Below are positions 27,772 to 36,698 of a stretch of 64,000 nucleotides of DNA, in pieces. The stretch is from an uncultured Ruminococcus sp. GTDB lineage: Bacteria > Bacillota > Clostridia > Oscillospirales > Ruminococcaceae. Location of the stretch: contig UQYK01000003.1 of NCBI GenBank assembly GCA_900545285.1, positions 1 to 64,000 of the forward strand, read 5' to 3'. The translations under genes were made by a program, and so were the position numbers. Below the pieces are notes generated by a model, which saw only the letters and a list, made by a program, of their open reading frames with translations, ran no database searches and was not told the origin of the DNA. How positions within the stretch are numbered: position 1 is the first letter of the stretch; the number at the start of each line of letters is the position of its first letter.

Positions 27772-29223
27772 TTATAAAACTTCTTTCAGGATAATATAGG
27801 CCACTGTTGCCAGAGATTTTGCTTCTACATAATCTGCATCAATGAGATACGGCTCTTCCAGAAGCTGATTGCGGATTTCGGTAATGCGCTTGAAACCTTC
27901 CGGCAGCTTTTCCTTGTTGGGAATGACAAAGTAGTTGTCCTGCATGATCTGGCGGATTTCTGTCCGCAGACCCTTCGGCAGCTTCTTGGCACCGGGCTTT
28001 ACCGGGAATTCTGCTTCTGCAAAGGTTTTCGGTGCATGGGGCAGCTTCTTGGCAATATCCAGCGCAGCCTGTCTGGAAAATACCAGGGCTTCCAGCAGGG
28101 AGTTGCTGGCCAGACGGTTGTTTCCGTGTACGCCGGTATGAGAGCATTCGCCGGCGGCGTAGAGGTTGGGAACAGTTGTTTCAGAGTTGTCGTCTACCTG
28201 GATACCGCCCATGAGGTAGTGCTGGCACGGGAAAATCGGAATCGGCTCCTTGGTCATATCATAGCCCTGTTCCAGAACCTTTTCGTAAATCATGGGGAAC
28301 CGGTTCTTGACAAATTCCGGATCCTTGTAGGAAATATCCAGATAGAAGTTATCGGAATTGGTTTCGCGGCTTTCCAGAATAATGGCGTGGGAAACCACAT
28401 CTCTGGGAGCCAGTTCCAGACGCTCATCATAACGATCCATGAAACGCTCTTTGTGGCAGTTAAGCAGATATGCGCCCTCACCCCGGACTGCTTCTGAAAT
28501 CAGGAAGCATTCTCTGGTGTGGTGGTCATTGAATGCAGTGGGATGGAACTGAATCAGATGCAGATTCCGGATCTCTGCGCCATTTTCATAGGCAAAGGCA
28601 ATGCCGTCGCCGGTGGCAATTTTCGAGTTCGTAGTAAAGCGGTATACACGGCCGATGCCACCGGTAGCCAGGATCATAAAGTGGCTGCTGTATACGGTAC
28701 AGGAGCCGCCCTGCATGACATTGGCGGAGAAGCCGGTTTCGGTTTTCTGCATGCCTACCATCATGGCGTGTTCCAGGATGGTGACATTGGGGAGGGTCTT
28801 TACCTTTTTGATCAGCTTGTCCAGAATTTCTGCACCGGTTGCATCTTTGTGGTGGAAAATCCGGTGACGGGAGTGGCCGCCTTCCAGTGTCCGGTGCAGC
28901 TCGCCGTCCGCAGTCCGGTCAAAGTCTACGCCCATATCCAGGATGGCCTGAATTTCATGTGCGGCATGTGTGGTCAGAATGTGTACCGTTTCCGGGTTAT
29001 TCTGGAAACCGCCGGCAACCATCGTGTCATGCTCATGTAGCTCGATGGAGTCTCCCGGAGAGTTGTACACACCGGCGATACCGCCCTGCGCCAGGTCGGA
29101 ATTGCACAGCGTCAAATCCTGTTTGCACAGCAGCAGAATCCGGCAGTCTGACGGCAGGTTGATCGCTCCATAGAGTCCGGCAGCACCGCAGCCAACAATG
29201 ATCACGTCAAAATTATTTTCCAT
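27772..29223 (-). CDS. nadB: L-aspartate oxidase
   Basis: Flavoprotein that oxidises L-aspartate to iminoaspartate for quinolinate synthesis. 483 residues. FAD motif VIIVGCGAAGLYGAINL (about 8-24), substrate-loop SDLAQGGIAG (about 42-51), EGGHSRHRIFHHKDATG (about 110-126), RDVVSHAI (about 273) and the FAD-contacting GVHGNNRLASNSLLE (about 355-369). Start ATG at 29223 fits the family; the upstream reading from 29271 crosses a palindrome. Quinolinate synthase (nadA), often in the same operon, is not in this window. The leader carries two palindromes (29257-29295). Confidence 0.95.
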   Translation of the reverse strand: MENNFDVIIVGCGAAGLYGAINLPSDCRILLLCKQDLTLCNSDLAQGGIAGVYNSPGDSIELHEHDTMVAGGFQNNPETVHILTTHAAHEIQAILDMGVDFDRTADGELHRTLEGGHSRHRIFHHKDATGAEILDKLIKKVKTLPNVTILEHAMMVGMQKTETGFSANVMQGGSCTVYSSHFMILATGGIGRVYRFTTNSKIATGDGIAFAYENGAEIRNLHLIQFHPTAFNDHHTRECFLISEAVRGEGAYLLNCHKERFMDRYDERLELAPRDVVSHAIILESRETNSDNFYLDISYKDPEFVKNRFPMIYEKVLEQGYDMTKEPIPIFPCQHYLMGGIQVDDNSETTVPNLYAAGECSHTGVHGNNRLASNSLLEALVFSRQAALDIAKKLPHAPKTFAEAEFPVKPGAKKLPKGLRTEIRQIMQDNYFVIPNKEKLPEGFKRITEIRNQLLEEPYLIDADYVEAKSLATVAYIILKEVL

Positions 29224-29256
29224 AACAAACACGCTTTCTATCCATTTTATCTGCAG

Positions 29257-29364
29257 TGCAGTGCACTGCAATTTTGTGAATCCTGTCGGCGACAGCAGGA
29301 TATCGGCACGCCGGCAGGAAGATTTCTTCCGCTATAGTATACCACAAATCCGCTGGTTTGTCAC
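29257..29364 (-). promoter_or_regulatory. Promoter and palindromic leader of nadBC
   Basis: On the minus strand GTGACA (29359-29364), 17 bases, TATACT (29336-29341). The leader holds two perfect palindromes: CTGTCGGCGACAG (29283-29295) and TGCAGTGCACTGCA (29257-29270). These are candidate operators for an NAD-pathway repressor; which one is unknown. Confidence 0.6.
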
Positions 29365-29465
29365 TACTTTTCCCGCGTTTTCGGTAAATTGTGCAAAATG
29401 GAAAGCGAAAGCTGTTAAATTTTTGACAAAGTAAAGCGCGAAACCGTAAAAATGCAGGAACAGGC

Positions 29466-29512
29466 ACAAAAAAAGCTGCTGTACACCGCGAAATGTGCGG
29501 GTACGGCAGCTT
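29466..29512 (-). terminator. Terminator of the DUF2079 gene
   Basis: On the minus strand AAGCTGCCGTAC pairs with GTACAGCAGCTT and runs into seven T (complement of the A tract at 29467-29473). Confidence 0.82.
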
Positions 29513-29530
29513 GAAAAGCACGTTGTGATT

Positions 29531-31585
29531 TTAGTTTACATTTACCGGGAGCTTTGCCTGATAGTCTGCGCTGACGTAGATTTCCATACTGCTGTTGTTG
29601 CTGTCATAGAGCGAATAGCCTTCGCCGATAATCTGCGCAATATAGGGCTGTGCATATTCGGAGTTGACGGCAACCACGGCGAAATCTGCCTTGCAGGGGA
29701 TGCCTACATCGTTGTTGTCCAGCAGGTAAACTTCTTTCCGGTTTGCCAGGTGCGGCAGATAAAACGTGTCGCAGATGACAGAAGCATCGTCCGGAATGGT
29801 TTCCAGCAGTTCGTCCTGCTTGGTGAAGAAGTCCTTGCTGTTTTTGTAGTTGTCCTTCATGTCGATTTTGCCGGATTCAAATGCCACAGACATGTAGAGG
29901 GAAGCCACTGCGGTATAGGCTGCCACATACTGCCGTTTTTTCGGCCGGAGGTCTGCGGTGTTGATAATGGTTGCATAGATCAGGCAGGTGGCAGTACCAA
30001 AGACATACTGATAGCCAATGTCGTGAGAATAGCCGTATGTCATGGACATATTCATAATCAGGAAGGGGACAAACAGGAACAGACGGGAGAATTTCTTCGT
30101 AAAGAACGGCATCATTCCCAGCGGCACCAGAACCGTCAGGATAAAGATAAGGTTGTCCTCCCGAATCAGCTGGCTGAAGAAATAGCCGGGATCCAGGAAT
30201 ACCGTTTTAAACACTTCGCCCAGTCCGGCTTCCTGGTCTACCATCAGGTTGGTAAACCGGCTGGTCATAACTCCTTCGCCGAAATGTTCCATCAGCTTGG
30301 TGACAACCACAAAGTAAACGGAACCCAGTGCAGCCATAATGACACCGTGCTTGCGGATGCCCTTTTGGAAGGCGAAGCACAGGCCAATGCAGACAATGTA
30401 AATCGGTGCGTCTTCCTTTACCAGCAGAACCAGAACGGTGAAAATGTAGAGCAGTATTTTTTTCTGCTTTTCGCCGGCATAGAACAGCCACATAAGCAGC
30501 GGCGGCAGGAAGGCGTTTTCGTGGAAGTCATAGAAGCACGGCCCGATAAGCTCAGCGCAGCACAGATAGGTGATGCTGAAGAAGAGGATGGTGCCGTTGC
30601 TAAATTTGCGGTTCCGGCAGATGCCCACAAGGGGAATTACACCACTTACTACCAGCGCTGCCTGGGCAATCAGCAGAGTTTCCGGACGAGGGAAAATATA
30701 GTAGAACGGCAGCAGCAGATAGTAAATCGGGGAGAAGTGTACGGCGAAATGGGAGAGGAACTTGTCTCGTTCACAGGTTGTTACCAGGGAAAGATCTGTG
30801 ATCATGGAATGATACATCTGGACGAAAATGCCCATATCAAAGCAGGATGTGCCGTAGACCTTGTACTGGTACACAGTCATGGATGCGATATAGGCAAAGA
30901 CACCGACACCCAGGAGGCTGATCAGCACAATTACCAGCCAGAACGGAAGCTTTCGGGAAGCGTGCTTTTTGTCATAGCGGATTCCCAGATAGCCAAAAAC
31001 TGATGTCATAAGAATCATTGCGGCGGCGTAGTAAAAGCTGGGATTTTTCCAGAGCGTTGTGAGAGAAAAAAGGATAAGCCCGGCCAGGAGCACGCCGCTG
31101 TCCAGCCTGGTTCGCTTGAATTTCAGCTTGAGCAGGGAGATCAGAACATATCCCACAAGGACAAAAATAACCAGGAGCAGTGTGGGAATCACATCCCGGT
31201 AGTCCTGCCAGTTGCCGATGGGGCGTACAGCATGCTTTTTGTTGAAAATGTCATAGTGCATGACAAAGAAAGACGAGATCAGCAGGTAAATGCCTGCAAA
31301 CCGCATAATATAGTTGGGGAAGGAGAGCCGTTGAAACAGCGCTTTTCCTTTTTCCAGCAGGGTGGGTTTGTGTTCTTCTTCTGCATCCGGTGCGGCCTCT
31401 GCAGCAGTATCCGTATCTGTGTCGGGCTGAGCCGGGGTGTCATTTGCTTCGCCGTCAGACGGTGCAGTGTCCGGTGCTGGTGCATCCACTGCTGTATCCT
31501 CCGGCGCAGGTACAGCGGAGGGCTGTACTGCTTCTGTGTCAGACGAGTTTTCGCCGGACAGCAGATCCTTGTCTTTTTCTTCCAT
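29531..31585 (-). CDS. DUF2079-like polytopic membrane protein
   Basis: 684 residues. An acidic, Ala/Pro-rich cytoplasmic tail (about 1-80) precedes about 12 or more hydrophobic segments and a C-terminal soluble domain (about 560-684). The block GTSCFDMGIFVQMYHSMITD followed by HFAVHFSPIYYLLLPFYY (about 255-305) is the hallmark of DUF2079, which resembles GT-C fold glycosyltransferases of the cell envelope. The function is unproven. It is preceded by GGAGG on the minus strand and follows luxS with a 78-base gap, possibly in one transcript. Confidence 0.82.
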   Translation of the reverse strand: MEEKDKDLLSGENSSDTEAVQPSAVPAPEDTAVDAPAPDTAPSDGEANDTPAQPDTDTDTAAEAAPDAEEEHKPTLLEKGKALFQRLSFPNYIMRFAGIYLLISSFFVMHYDIFNKKHAVRPIGNWQDYRDVIPTLLLVIFVLVGYVLISLLKLKFKRTRLDSGVLLAGLILFSLTTLWKNPSFYYAAAMILMTSVFGYLGIRYDKKHASRKLPFWLVIVLISLLGVGVFAYIASMTVYQYKVYGTSCFDMGIFVQMYHSMITDLSLVTTCERDKFLSHFAVHFSPIYYLLLPFYYIFPRPETLLIAQAALVVSGVIPLVGICRNRKFSNGTILFFSITYLCCAELIGPCFYDFHENAFLPPLLMWLFYAGEKQKKILLYIFTVLVLLVKEDAPIYIVCIGLCFAFQKGIRKHGVIMAALGSVYFVVVTKLMEHFGEGVMTSRFTNLMVDQEAGLGEVFKTVFLDPGYFFSQLIREDNLIFILTVLVPLGMMPFFTKKFSRLFLFVPFLIMNMSMTYGYSHDIGYQYVFGTATCLIYATIINTADLRPKKRQYVAAYTAVASLYMSVAFESGKIDMKDNYKNSKDFFTKQDELLETIPDDASVICDTFYLPHLANRKEVYLLDNNDVGIPCKADFAVVAVNSEYAQPYIAQIIGEGYSLYDSNNSSMEIYVSADYQAKLPVNVN

Positions 31586-31663
31586 AGAATCCTCCTTGAT
31601 TGAAACATGTTTTATAAGGTTATATTTTTCGTTTTTGCCCTATACCGGGTGGAAAGCCAATGC

Positions 31664-32143
31664 TTATGCCAGGACTTCCTTCGGATATTGCAGCTGTGCT
31701 TCTGTCCAGTTTTCCAGAACCGGCAGCATTTCTTCTGCCAGCTTCTTGGCACCTTCCAGATCATGTGCCAGATAGTTGCCGCATTCCTGCCGGGTGCCGC
31801 CGGGAATCTCGCCGGTAAAGTCCTTTACAAACGCCAGAGTTTCCTGCACCAGACGGATGGCATCCCGGCCGGGGAGGGTGTCCCGGGTCAGAAAATAAAA
31901 TCCGGTACGGCATCCCATAGGGCCGACATAAATAATCGTATCAGAAAATGCAGTGTTGCGTACATAGGTGGCGAAGAGGTGTTCCAGCGTATGAAGCGCA
32001 TTGTCCTCCAGATAGTCCCCTTCCGGGTTGTTGGGCATTTTCATGCGGATATCATAGGTGATCACATCGCCGTCAATCCGCGAGATGTACATACCACGCT
32101 TCAGATAGTCGTGATTTATCGTAAAACTGGTGATTTTTTTCAT
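31664..32143 (-). CDS. luxS: S-ribosylhomocysteine lyase
   Basis: Splits S-ribosylhomocysteine into homocysteine and the precursor of autoinducer-2, in the activated methyl cycle. 159 residues, usual length. The metal ligands are present: HTLEH (about 51-55) and the Cys in the QECGNY segment (about 119-124); GPMGCRTGFY (about 74-83) carries the catalytic Cys. A perfect AGGAGG lies about 8 bases upstream. Its own promoter is at 32182-32211. Confidence 0.97.
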   Translation of the reverse strand: MKKITSFTINHDYLKRGMYISRIDGDVITYDIRMKMPNNPEGDYLEDNALHTLEHLFATYVRNTAFSDTIIYVGPMGCRTGFYFLTRDTLPGRDAIRLVQETLAFVKDFTGEIPGGTRQECGNYLAHDLEGAKKLAEEMLPVLENWTEAQLQYPKEVLA

Positions 32144-32181
32144 ATGGTTTTATCCTCCTGATAAAATTCGATATCTCATTC

Positions 32182-32211
32182 ATTATAACAAATTTCGATT
32201 CCTTTTGTCAA
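32182..32211 (-). promoter_or_regulatory. Promoter of luxS
   Basis: On the minus strand TTGACA (32206-32211), 18 bases, TATAAT (32182-32187), about 40 bases before the start codon. Confidence 0.8.
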
Positions 32212-32327
32212 GAGAATTTCACGATATTTCAACAAGTTATAGAGAAAATACGGCTCGACAAATCGGTGCGGCTGTGTTATAATGCATGGGTATTCAACCG
32301 GATTCCTGTAAAAAATCTTGCGCCAAC

Positions 32328-32356
32328 TTGACAAAATCCTGAAAATATCGTATGAT
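32328..32356 (+). promoter_or_regulatory. Promoter of the ArsR/SmtB-type regulator
   Basis: TTGACA (32328-32333), 17 bases, TATGAT (32351-32356). A second TATAAT occurs at 32276-32281 without a clear -35. No obvious SmtB-type 12-2-12 operator was recognised. Confidence 0.72.
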
Positions 32357-32397
32357 AAAAGGGAAAGAAACTCGATTTTTCCAGGAAGGAAGAGACT

Positions 32398-32724
32398 ATG
32401 CACGAACACACGCATGAAAAATTATGCCCGTTGCCGGAAATGCCGCCGGAAGAAACATTGGCGGATGTTGCAGAATTGTTCAAAATTTTCGGAGATCTGA
32501 CCCGGGTGCGCATTATATTTGTGCTGTTCCGGCATGAAGAATGTGTACGGGACATTGCCCAAAAGCTGGATATGACCCAGTCTGCCATTTCTCATCAGCT
32601 CCGGATTTTAAAGCAGTCCCGTCTGGTGACCAGCCGCCGGGAAGGAAAGACGATTTTTTATGCCCTGGCAGATGCGCATATTTCTTCCATTTTCGGACAG
32701 GCATTAGAGCATATTCAGGAGTAG
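32398..32724 (+). CDS. ArsR/SmtB-family metal-sensing repressor
   Basis: 108-residue winged-helix repressor. The recognition helix DMTQSAISHQLRILKQSRLV (about 60-79) is typical. The C-terminal helix reads DAHISSIFGQALEHIQE (about 91-107), in which Asp, His, His and Glu fall at offsets 0, 2, 13 and 16; this is the zinc-binding alpha-5 site of SmtB-type sensors. The N-terminus MHEHTHE adds His residues, and Cys occurs in HEECVRD near the alpha-3 region. A zinc-type sensor is likely; target genes are not adjacent, as the gene is followed by its own terminator. AGGAAGG precedes the ATG. Confidence 0.9.
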   Translation: MHEHTHEKLCPLPEMPPEETLADVAELFKIFGDLTRVRIIFVLFRHEECVRDIAQKLDMTQSAISHQLRILKQSRLVTSRREGKTIFYALADAHISSIFGQALEHIQE

Positions 32725-32780
32725 ACCTGTATTTTTTATCAGAAAGTACAGAGCAGACAGCTCTGCAAATCAATAGGAAC

Positions 32781-32827
32781 GCTGCACCTTGGCTGCTGAT
32801 TTTTTCAGTGCCCGGGTGCAGCATTTT
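32781..32827 (+). terminator. Terminator after the SmtB-like gene
   Basis: GCTGCACC (32781-32788) pairs with GGTGCAGC (32815-32822), followed by ATTTTTG. Confidence 0.82.
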
Positions 32828-32926
32828 TGTCTGTTCCCGAGAATTTAACGAAATTCAGAGGCTTCTTTTGCAAAAGCTTCAAAATGAATATAGAATAATT
32901 GCACAAAAAGTACATTGGTATGTGTA

Positions 32927-32955
32927 TTGACATTGTGCATAAAATGCTATATAAT
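32927..32955 (+). promoter_or_regulatory. Promoter of the rhamnogalacturonan lyase gene
   Basis: TTGACA (32927-32932), 17 bases, TATAAT (32950-32955). Confidence 0.85.
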
Positions 32956-33040
32956 AAAATAAACTTTTCCAATTGGCCTATGTTTTCGGAGGAAAAAAGC
33001 CTGGGAATTGGCAATGTTTATTTTTGAGGTGATGGAGTGT

Positions 33041-36000
33041 ATGAAGAAGAAAATAGTATCCTGGCTGATGGCTGGCCTGGTGGGAGTCTCTGGAGTGGCC
33101 GGGGCTTTCTCTGCTTTGCCGACTGAGGTGGTATCAGCTGCCGGCAGCTGTCAGGTGGAGTATTTGGACAGAGGCATTTCAGCCATCAATACTGGTGCAG
33201 GAATGCTGGTGAGCTGGCGGTTTCTGGCCAATGATGCAGACAATGCAGAGTTTCAGCTGTATCGGAACAATACTTTGATTTACACAAGCAAGGCAGGCGG
33301 TTCCACCTGTTATCTGGATGCCGGCGGAAAGAGCACGGATCAGTATCGGGTAGACACCTTGGAAAGCGGAAAGGTCGTGTCCACGGCAAATTGCAGTTTG
33401 ATTTCTAATCAAAACTACTTTCAGTTAAATCTGGATCCGCCGACCGGAAGTGGCTGTACCTACTCGCCCAATGACTGTTCCGTCGGAGATGTGGACGGAG
33501 ACGGCGTCTACGAAATTTTCATGAAATGGGATCCCTCGAATTCCAAAGACAATTCGCAAAAGGGAAAGACCGGGAATGTTTTCATCGATTGTTACCGGCT
33601 GGACGGCACACGGCTGTGGCGTATTGATCTGGGAAAAAATATTCGCGCCGGCGCCCATTATACGCAGTTTTTCGTTGCCGATTTTGACAGCGACGGAAAG
33701 GCAGAAATGACCTGTAAGACTGCGGACGGCACAGTGGACGGAACGGGAACGGTTATCGGAGATGCATCTAAGGATTACCGGAATTCAAACGGCTATGTTC
33801 TTTCCGGCCCTGAATATTACACATTATTTGACGGCAGCACCGGTGCCGCTCTGGATACTATTGATTATGAGCCGGGGCGCGGGACTGTTTCGAAATGGGG
33901 AGACAGCTATGGCGGACGCGTTGACCGTTTCTGGGGTTCAGTTGCGTATCTGGATGGTGTACATCCCAGCGTGATTACGGGACGCGGATATTATACACGT
34001 ATGACTGCCACTGCGTATGATGTGGTAAATAAAAAGCTGGTAAAGCGTTGGGCGTTTGACACAGGAAATGACAAAAACGCTGCCGGTTACGGTGACGGTA
34101 ATCATAACAGCATGGTTGCCGATGTAGACGGTGACGGCAAGCAGGAAATCATTACCGGTTCCACCTGCATTGATGATAATGGAAAGGTGCTCTGGTGCCT
34201 GAACAAGGGACACGGTGACGCAATACACTTAGGGGATCTCCTTCCGGATCGTCCGGGACAGGAACTGTGGATTTGTCACGAAGATAAGCCCTATGGCGTA
34301 TCTCTGGTGGATGCTTCCAATGGCAAGATTATTTTCCACAAGGATGGCACCGGCGATACCGGCCGCTGCTGCGCCGACAATGTCTGGACCGGAAATGACG
34401 GCGCAGAATTCTGGGGCTTGAACAATGACGTGTTTGACGGAAGCGGCAATACCTTGAATTGCCGCCGGCCGGCAATCAATTTCCTGTCTTATTGGGACGG
34501 CGATCTGGAGCGGGAGATCTTAGACGGCTACACGGATTCTCCGGCAACCATTTCAAAGATGGGTGCAGACGGAAAGCTGACAAATCTGCTTACAACGGAC
34601 GGCTATTACACCTGTAATACCACAAAGGGTACGCCTTGTCTGTCGGCGGATATTTTTGGCGACTGGAGAGAAGAACTGATTGTCCGCAGTGCTGACAGCA
34701 AGTCCATTCGGATTTACTGCACACCGTATGATACCGATTACCGCATTACAACACTGATGCAGGATCCGCAGTACCGGGCGCAGGTATCGGCACAGCAGAC
34801 CGCCTATAACCAACCGCCGCATGCCAGCTTTTATCTGGGATCGGATCAGCCGCTGCCGGCACGTCCCAATGTAACGGTACTGGGAAAAAATACAAATCCG
34901 GTTCCTGTTCCGGATCCAGAACCAGTAACGCCTACCGCAGCTGTTCTGCCGGAAGGCACCGTGTTTATGCTGAAAAACGTGAACAGCGGTCTTTATCTGG
35001 AAGTGGCAAATGGTACAGCAGAAGCCGGCGCCAACCTTCAGCAGTGGGGCGCAGATCAGTCGGGAGCGCACAATACCTGGCGCGCTGTTTCTGCCGGAGA
35101 CGGGTACTACTATTTATATAGCCAGGTGGGGAATAAGATCACCTACCTTATGGATGTATCTGGCGGAAAGGCTGGGAACGGCACCAATCTGGCACTTTGG
35201 ACAAAGAGCAGCCGGGAGCAGGCACAGCAGTTTTTGTTCGCAAAAAATGCAGACGGTTCCTATACGATCTATACCAAGGCATCGGATTTAAAGAGCTGCG
35301 TGGAAGTGGAAAACGCCAGCAAGTCCAGCGGCGCAAATGTACAGCAGTATGCAGTAAACGGAAACAGCTGCCAGCACTGGAATCTGGAAGCCGTAACAGA
35401 TCCGGGCGTTGTCATGAATACCAATGTAGTATACCAATTCCGGAATGCAAACAGTGATCTGAATCTGGAGGTAAAGGATGCCAACGCTGCTGCCGGTGCC
35501 AATGTACAGCAGTGGGGCGAGAACGGCAACGATTGTCAGAAGTGGACACTGGCAGATGCCGGAGACGGGTATTACTATATTCTCTCCAGATTAGGGGACG
35601 GCAAAACCTACTATCTGGATGTAACTGGCGGAAAAGCTGCCGATGGCACCAATGTTGAAATTTATACCGCTTCCGGCACTTCGGCGCAGCTCTTTAAATT
35701 TGTGCCGAATCCGGATGGAACATATACCATTCTGACAAAGTCATCCAAAGACAAGGGCACAGTCGGTGTCTCTGCGGCTTCAAAAGAAAGCGGCGGTAAT
35801 GTAATCCAGTGGAGCAGAAACGGCAGTGCCGATCAGAACTGGTATCTAACAGAACTGGGCGAAATTCCGCCGGTTGTCACGACAGAGCCGGTTGTCACGA
35901 CAGAGCCGATTGTCACGACTGAACCGATTGTCACGACAGAACCGGTTGTCACGACAGAACCAGTTATCACAACAATTGTAACCGAATCGCAGACAATTTT

Positions 36001-36418
36001 CTCGGATACCACAGAATCTGTTCCCAACACAGTGACAGAAACAACCGTAACGGAACCGGTTCCTACGGAAACTGCTCCGCCTGTAACAACAGGATCCACA
36101 AACTCTGAAACAGTTTCTGTCACAGTTACCACCAATACCATACATACAGCAACCAGTGTTACTACTGCTTCTGCCACCAAGCCAACGGCTACAGCAGCAC
36201 CGGCCAGCGTCTTGTATGGAGATATTAACCTGGATGGAAAAATTGAACTGGCAGATGCTGTGCTGTTAAACAAGGCCACTGCGGATGTGATTGTTCTCAA
36301 CGATACCGCCAGAACCAATGCAGACTGTGTTGCAGACGGCGAGGTAAACGGACGGGACGCAATCGCCCTGCTGCAATTCCTGGTACAAATTGTAGATACA
36401 CTGCCATTACAGGCATAA
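33041..36418 (+). CDS. Dockerin-bearing rhamnogalacturonan lyase (PL11) with ricin-type modules
   Basis: Secreted pectin-degrading enzyme of 1125 residues. Order: signal peptide (1 to about 36, VVSAAG cleavage region); family 11 polysaccharide lyase beta-propeller domain (about 40-625) with repeated acidic strands such as SVGDVDGDGVYEIF, VADFDSDGKAEMTC and VADVDGDGKQEI and the ITGRGYYTRMT segment; two ricin-B-like carbohydrate-binding modules (about 640-785 and 790-935) each with GANLQQWG or GANVQQWG; a Thr/Pro/Glu linker with tandem repeats (about 943-1050); and a C-terminal type I dockerin (about 1059-1122) with GDINLDGKIELADAVLLNK. It should be attached to a cellulosome scaffold through a cohesin. 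The ATG at 33041 gives a proper signal peptide. It has its own promoter and terminator. Confidence 0.93.
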   Translation: MKKKIVSWLMAGLVGVSGVAGAFSALPTEVVSAAGSCQVEYLDRGISAINTGAGMLVSWRFLANDADNAEFQLYRNNTLIYTSKAGGSTCYLDAGGKSTDQYRVDTLESGKVVSTANCSLISNQNYFQLNLDPPTGSGCTYSPNDCSVGDVDGDGVYEIFMKWDPSNSKDNSQKGKTGNVFIDCYRLDGTRLWRIDLGKNIRAGAHYTQFFVADFDSDGKAEMTCKTADGTVDGTGTVIGDASKDYRNSNGYVLSGPEYYTLFDGSTGAALDTIDYEPGRGTVSKWGDSYGGRVDRFWGSVAYLDGVHPSVITGRGYYTRMTATAYDVVNKKLVKRWAFDTGNDKNAAGYGDGNHNSMVADVDGDGKQEIITGSTCIDDNGKVLWCLNKGHGDAIHLGDLLPDRPGQELWICHEDKPYGVSLVDASNGKIIFHKDGTGDTGRCCADNVWTGNDGAEFWGLNNDVFDGSGNTLNCRRPAINFLSYWDGDLEREILDGYTDSPATISKMGADGKLTNLLTTDGYYTCNTTKGTPCLSADIFGDWREELIVRSADSKSIRIYCTPYDTDYRITTLMQDPQYRAQVSAQQTAYNQPPHASFYLGSDQPLPARPNVTVLGKNTNPVPVPDPEPVTPTAAVLPEGTVFMLKNVNSGLYLEVANGTAEAGANLQQWGADQSGAHNTWRAVSAGDGYYYLYSQVGNKITYLMDVSGGKAGNGTNLALWTKSSREQAQQFLFAKNADGSYTIYTKASDLKSCVEVENASKSSGANVQQYAVNGNSCQHWNLEAVTDPGVVMNTNVVYQFRNANSDLNLEVKDANAAAGANVQQWGENGNDCQKWTLADAGDGYYYILSRLGDGKTYYLDVTGGKAADGTNVEIYTASGTSAQLFKFVPNPDGTYTILTKSSKDKGTVGVSAASKESGGNVIQWSRNGSADQNWYLTELGEIPPVVTTEPVVTTEPIVTTEPIVTTEPVVTTEPVITTIVTESQTIFSDTTESVPNTVTETTVTEPVPTETAPPVTTGSTNSETVSVTVTTNTIHTATSVTTASATKPTATAAPASVLYGDINLDGKIELADAVLLNKATADVIVLNDTARTNADCVADGEVNGRDAIALLQFLVQIVDTLPLQA
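35873..35962 (+). repeat. 18-bp tandem repeat in the lyase linker
   Basis: Five copies of an 18-base unit like GTTGTCACGACAGAGCCG, encoding V/I-V-T-T-E-P, followed by a degenerate sixth. It codes for the flexible, probably glycosylated linker before the dockerin. Confidence 0.9.
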
Positions 36419-36460
36419 GTGCAGAAAATATTTTTTTGTGAAATGACATTGTTTTCGTAA

Positions 36461-36521
36461 AACTGCCGCTTCGGACGGAATCTCCGTTTTTTGGAGAACT
36501 GTTCGGGGCGGCGGTTTTTTT
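36461..36521 (+). terminator. Terminator after the rhamnogalacturonan lyase
   Basis: Long hairpin with GCCGC (36465-36469) pairing GCGGC (36508-36512), an inner CTCC/GGAG stem and a run of seven T. Confidence 0.82.
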
Positions 36522-36551
36522 GCGCCAAATTTTTCTTTTTGCAAAAAGTAC

Positions 36552-36624
36552 TTGACAAACCGGAATGGATTTGTTATAATAGTTCGAAAACTGAAATTCA
36601 TTCTCATTTTTGTTTTCAAAATGA
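36552..36624 (+). promoter_or_regulatory. Promoter and palindromic operator of the zinc-type ABC operon
   Basis: TTGACA (36552-36557), 17 bases, TATAAT (36575-36580). Just downstream is TCATTTT (36604-36610) with AAAATGA (36618-36624), inside an AT-rich stretch that also holds AAATTCATTCTCATTTTTG. Its position and composition suit a Fur/Zur-type repressor site; that identity is inferred. Confidence 0.65.
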
Positions 36625-36698
36625 AAGAGACTTTACACCCTGTGTGCATATGTCGATGCATACAGATTCTGAGAGAAAGCGAAAGGAAGGGGCAGTCT

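Noticed and set aside
29495..31003. 502-residue plus-strand frame opposite the DUF2079 gene
   Set aside because: Shadow of the membrane protein gene and contains its terminator.
35873..35962. CRISPR-like short repeats
   Set aside because: The 18-bp units are contiguous without spacers and encode an in-frame V-T-T-E-P linker.
36552..36698. N-terminal extension of the zinc-binding lipoprotein
   Set aside because: It would start at the -35 box of the promoter and place the signal peptide internally.
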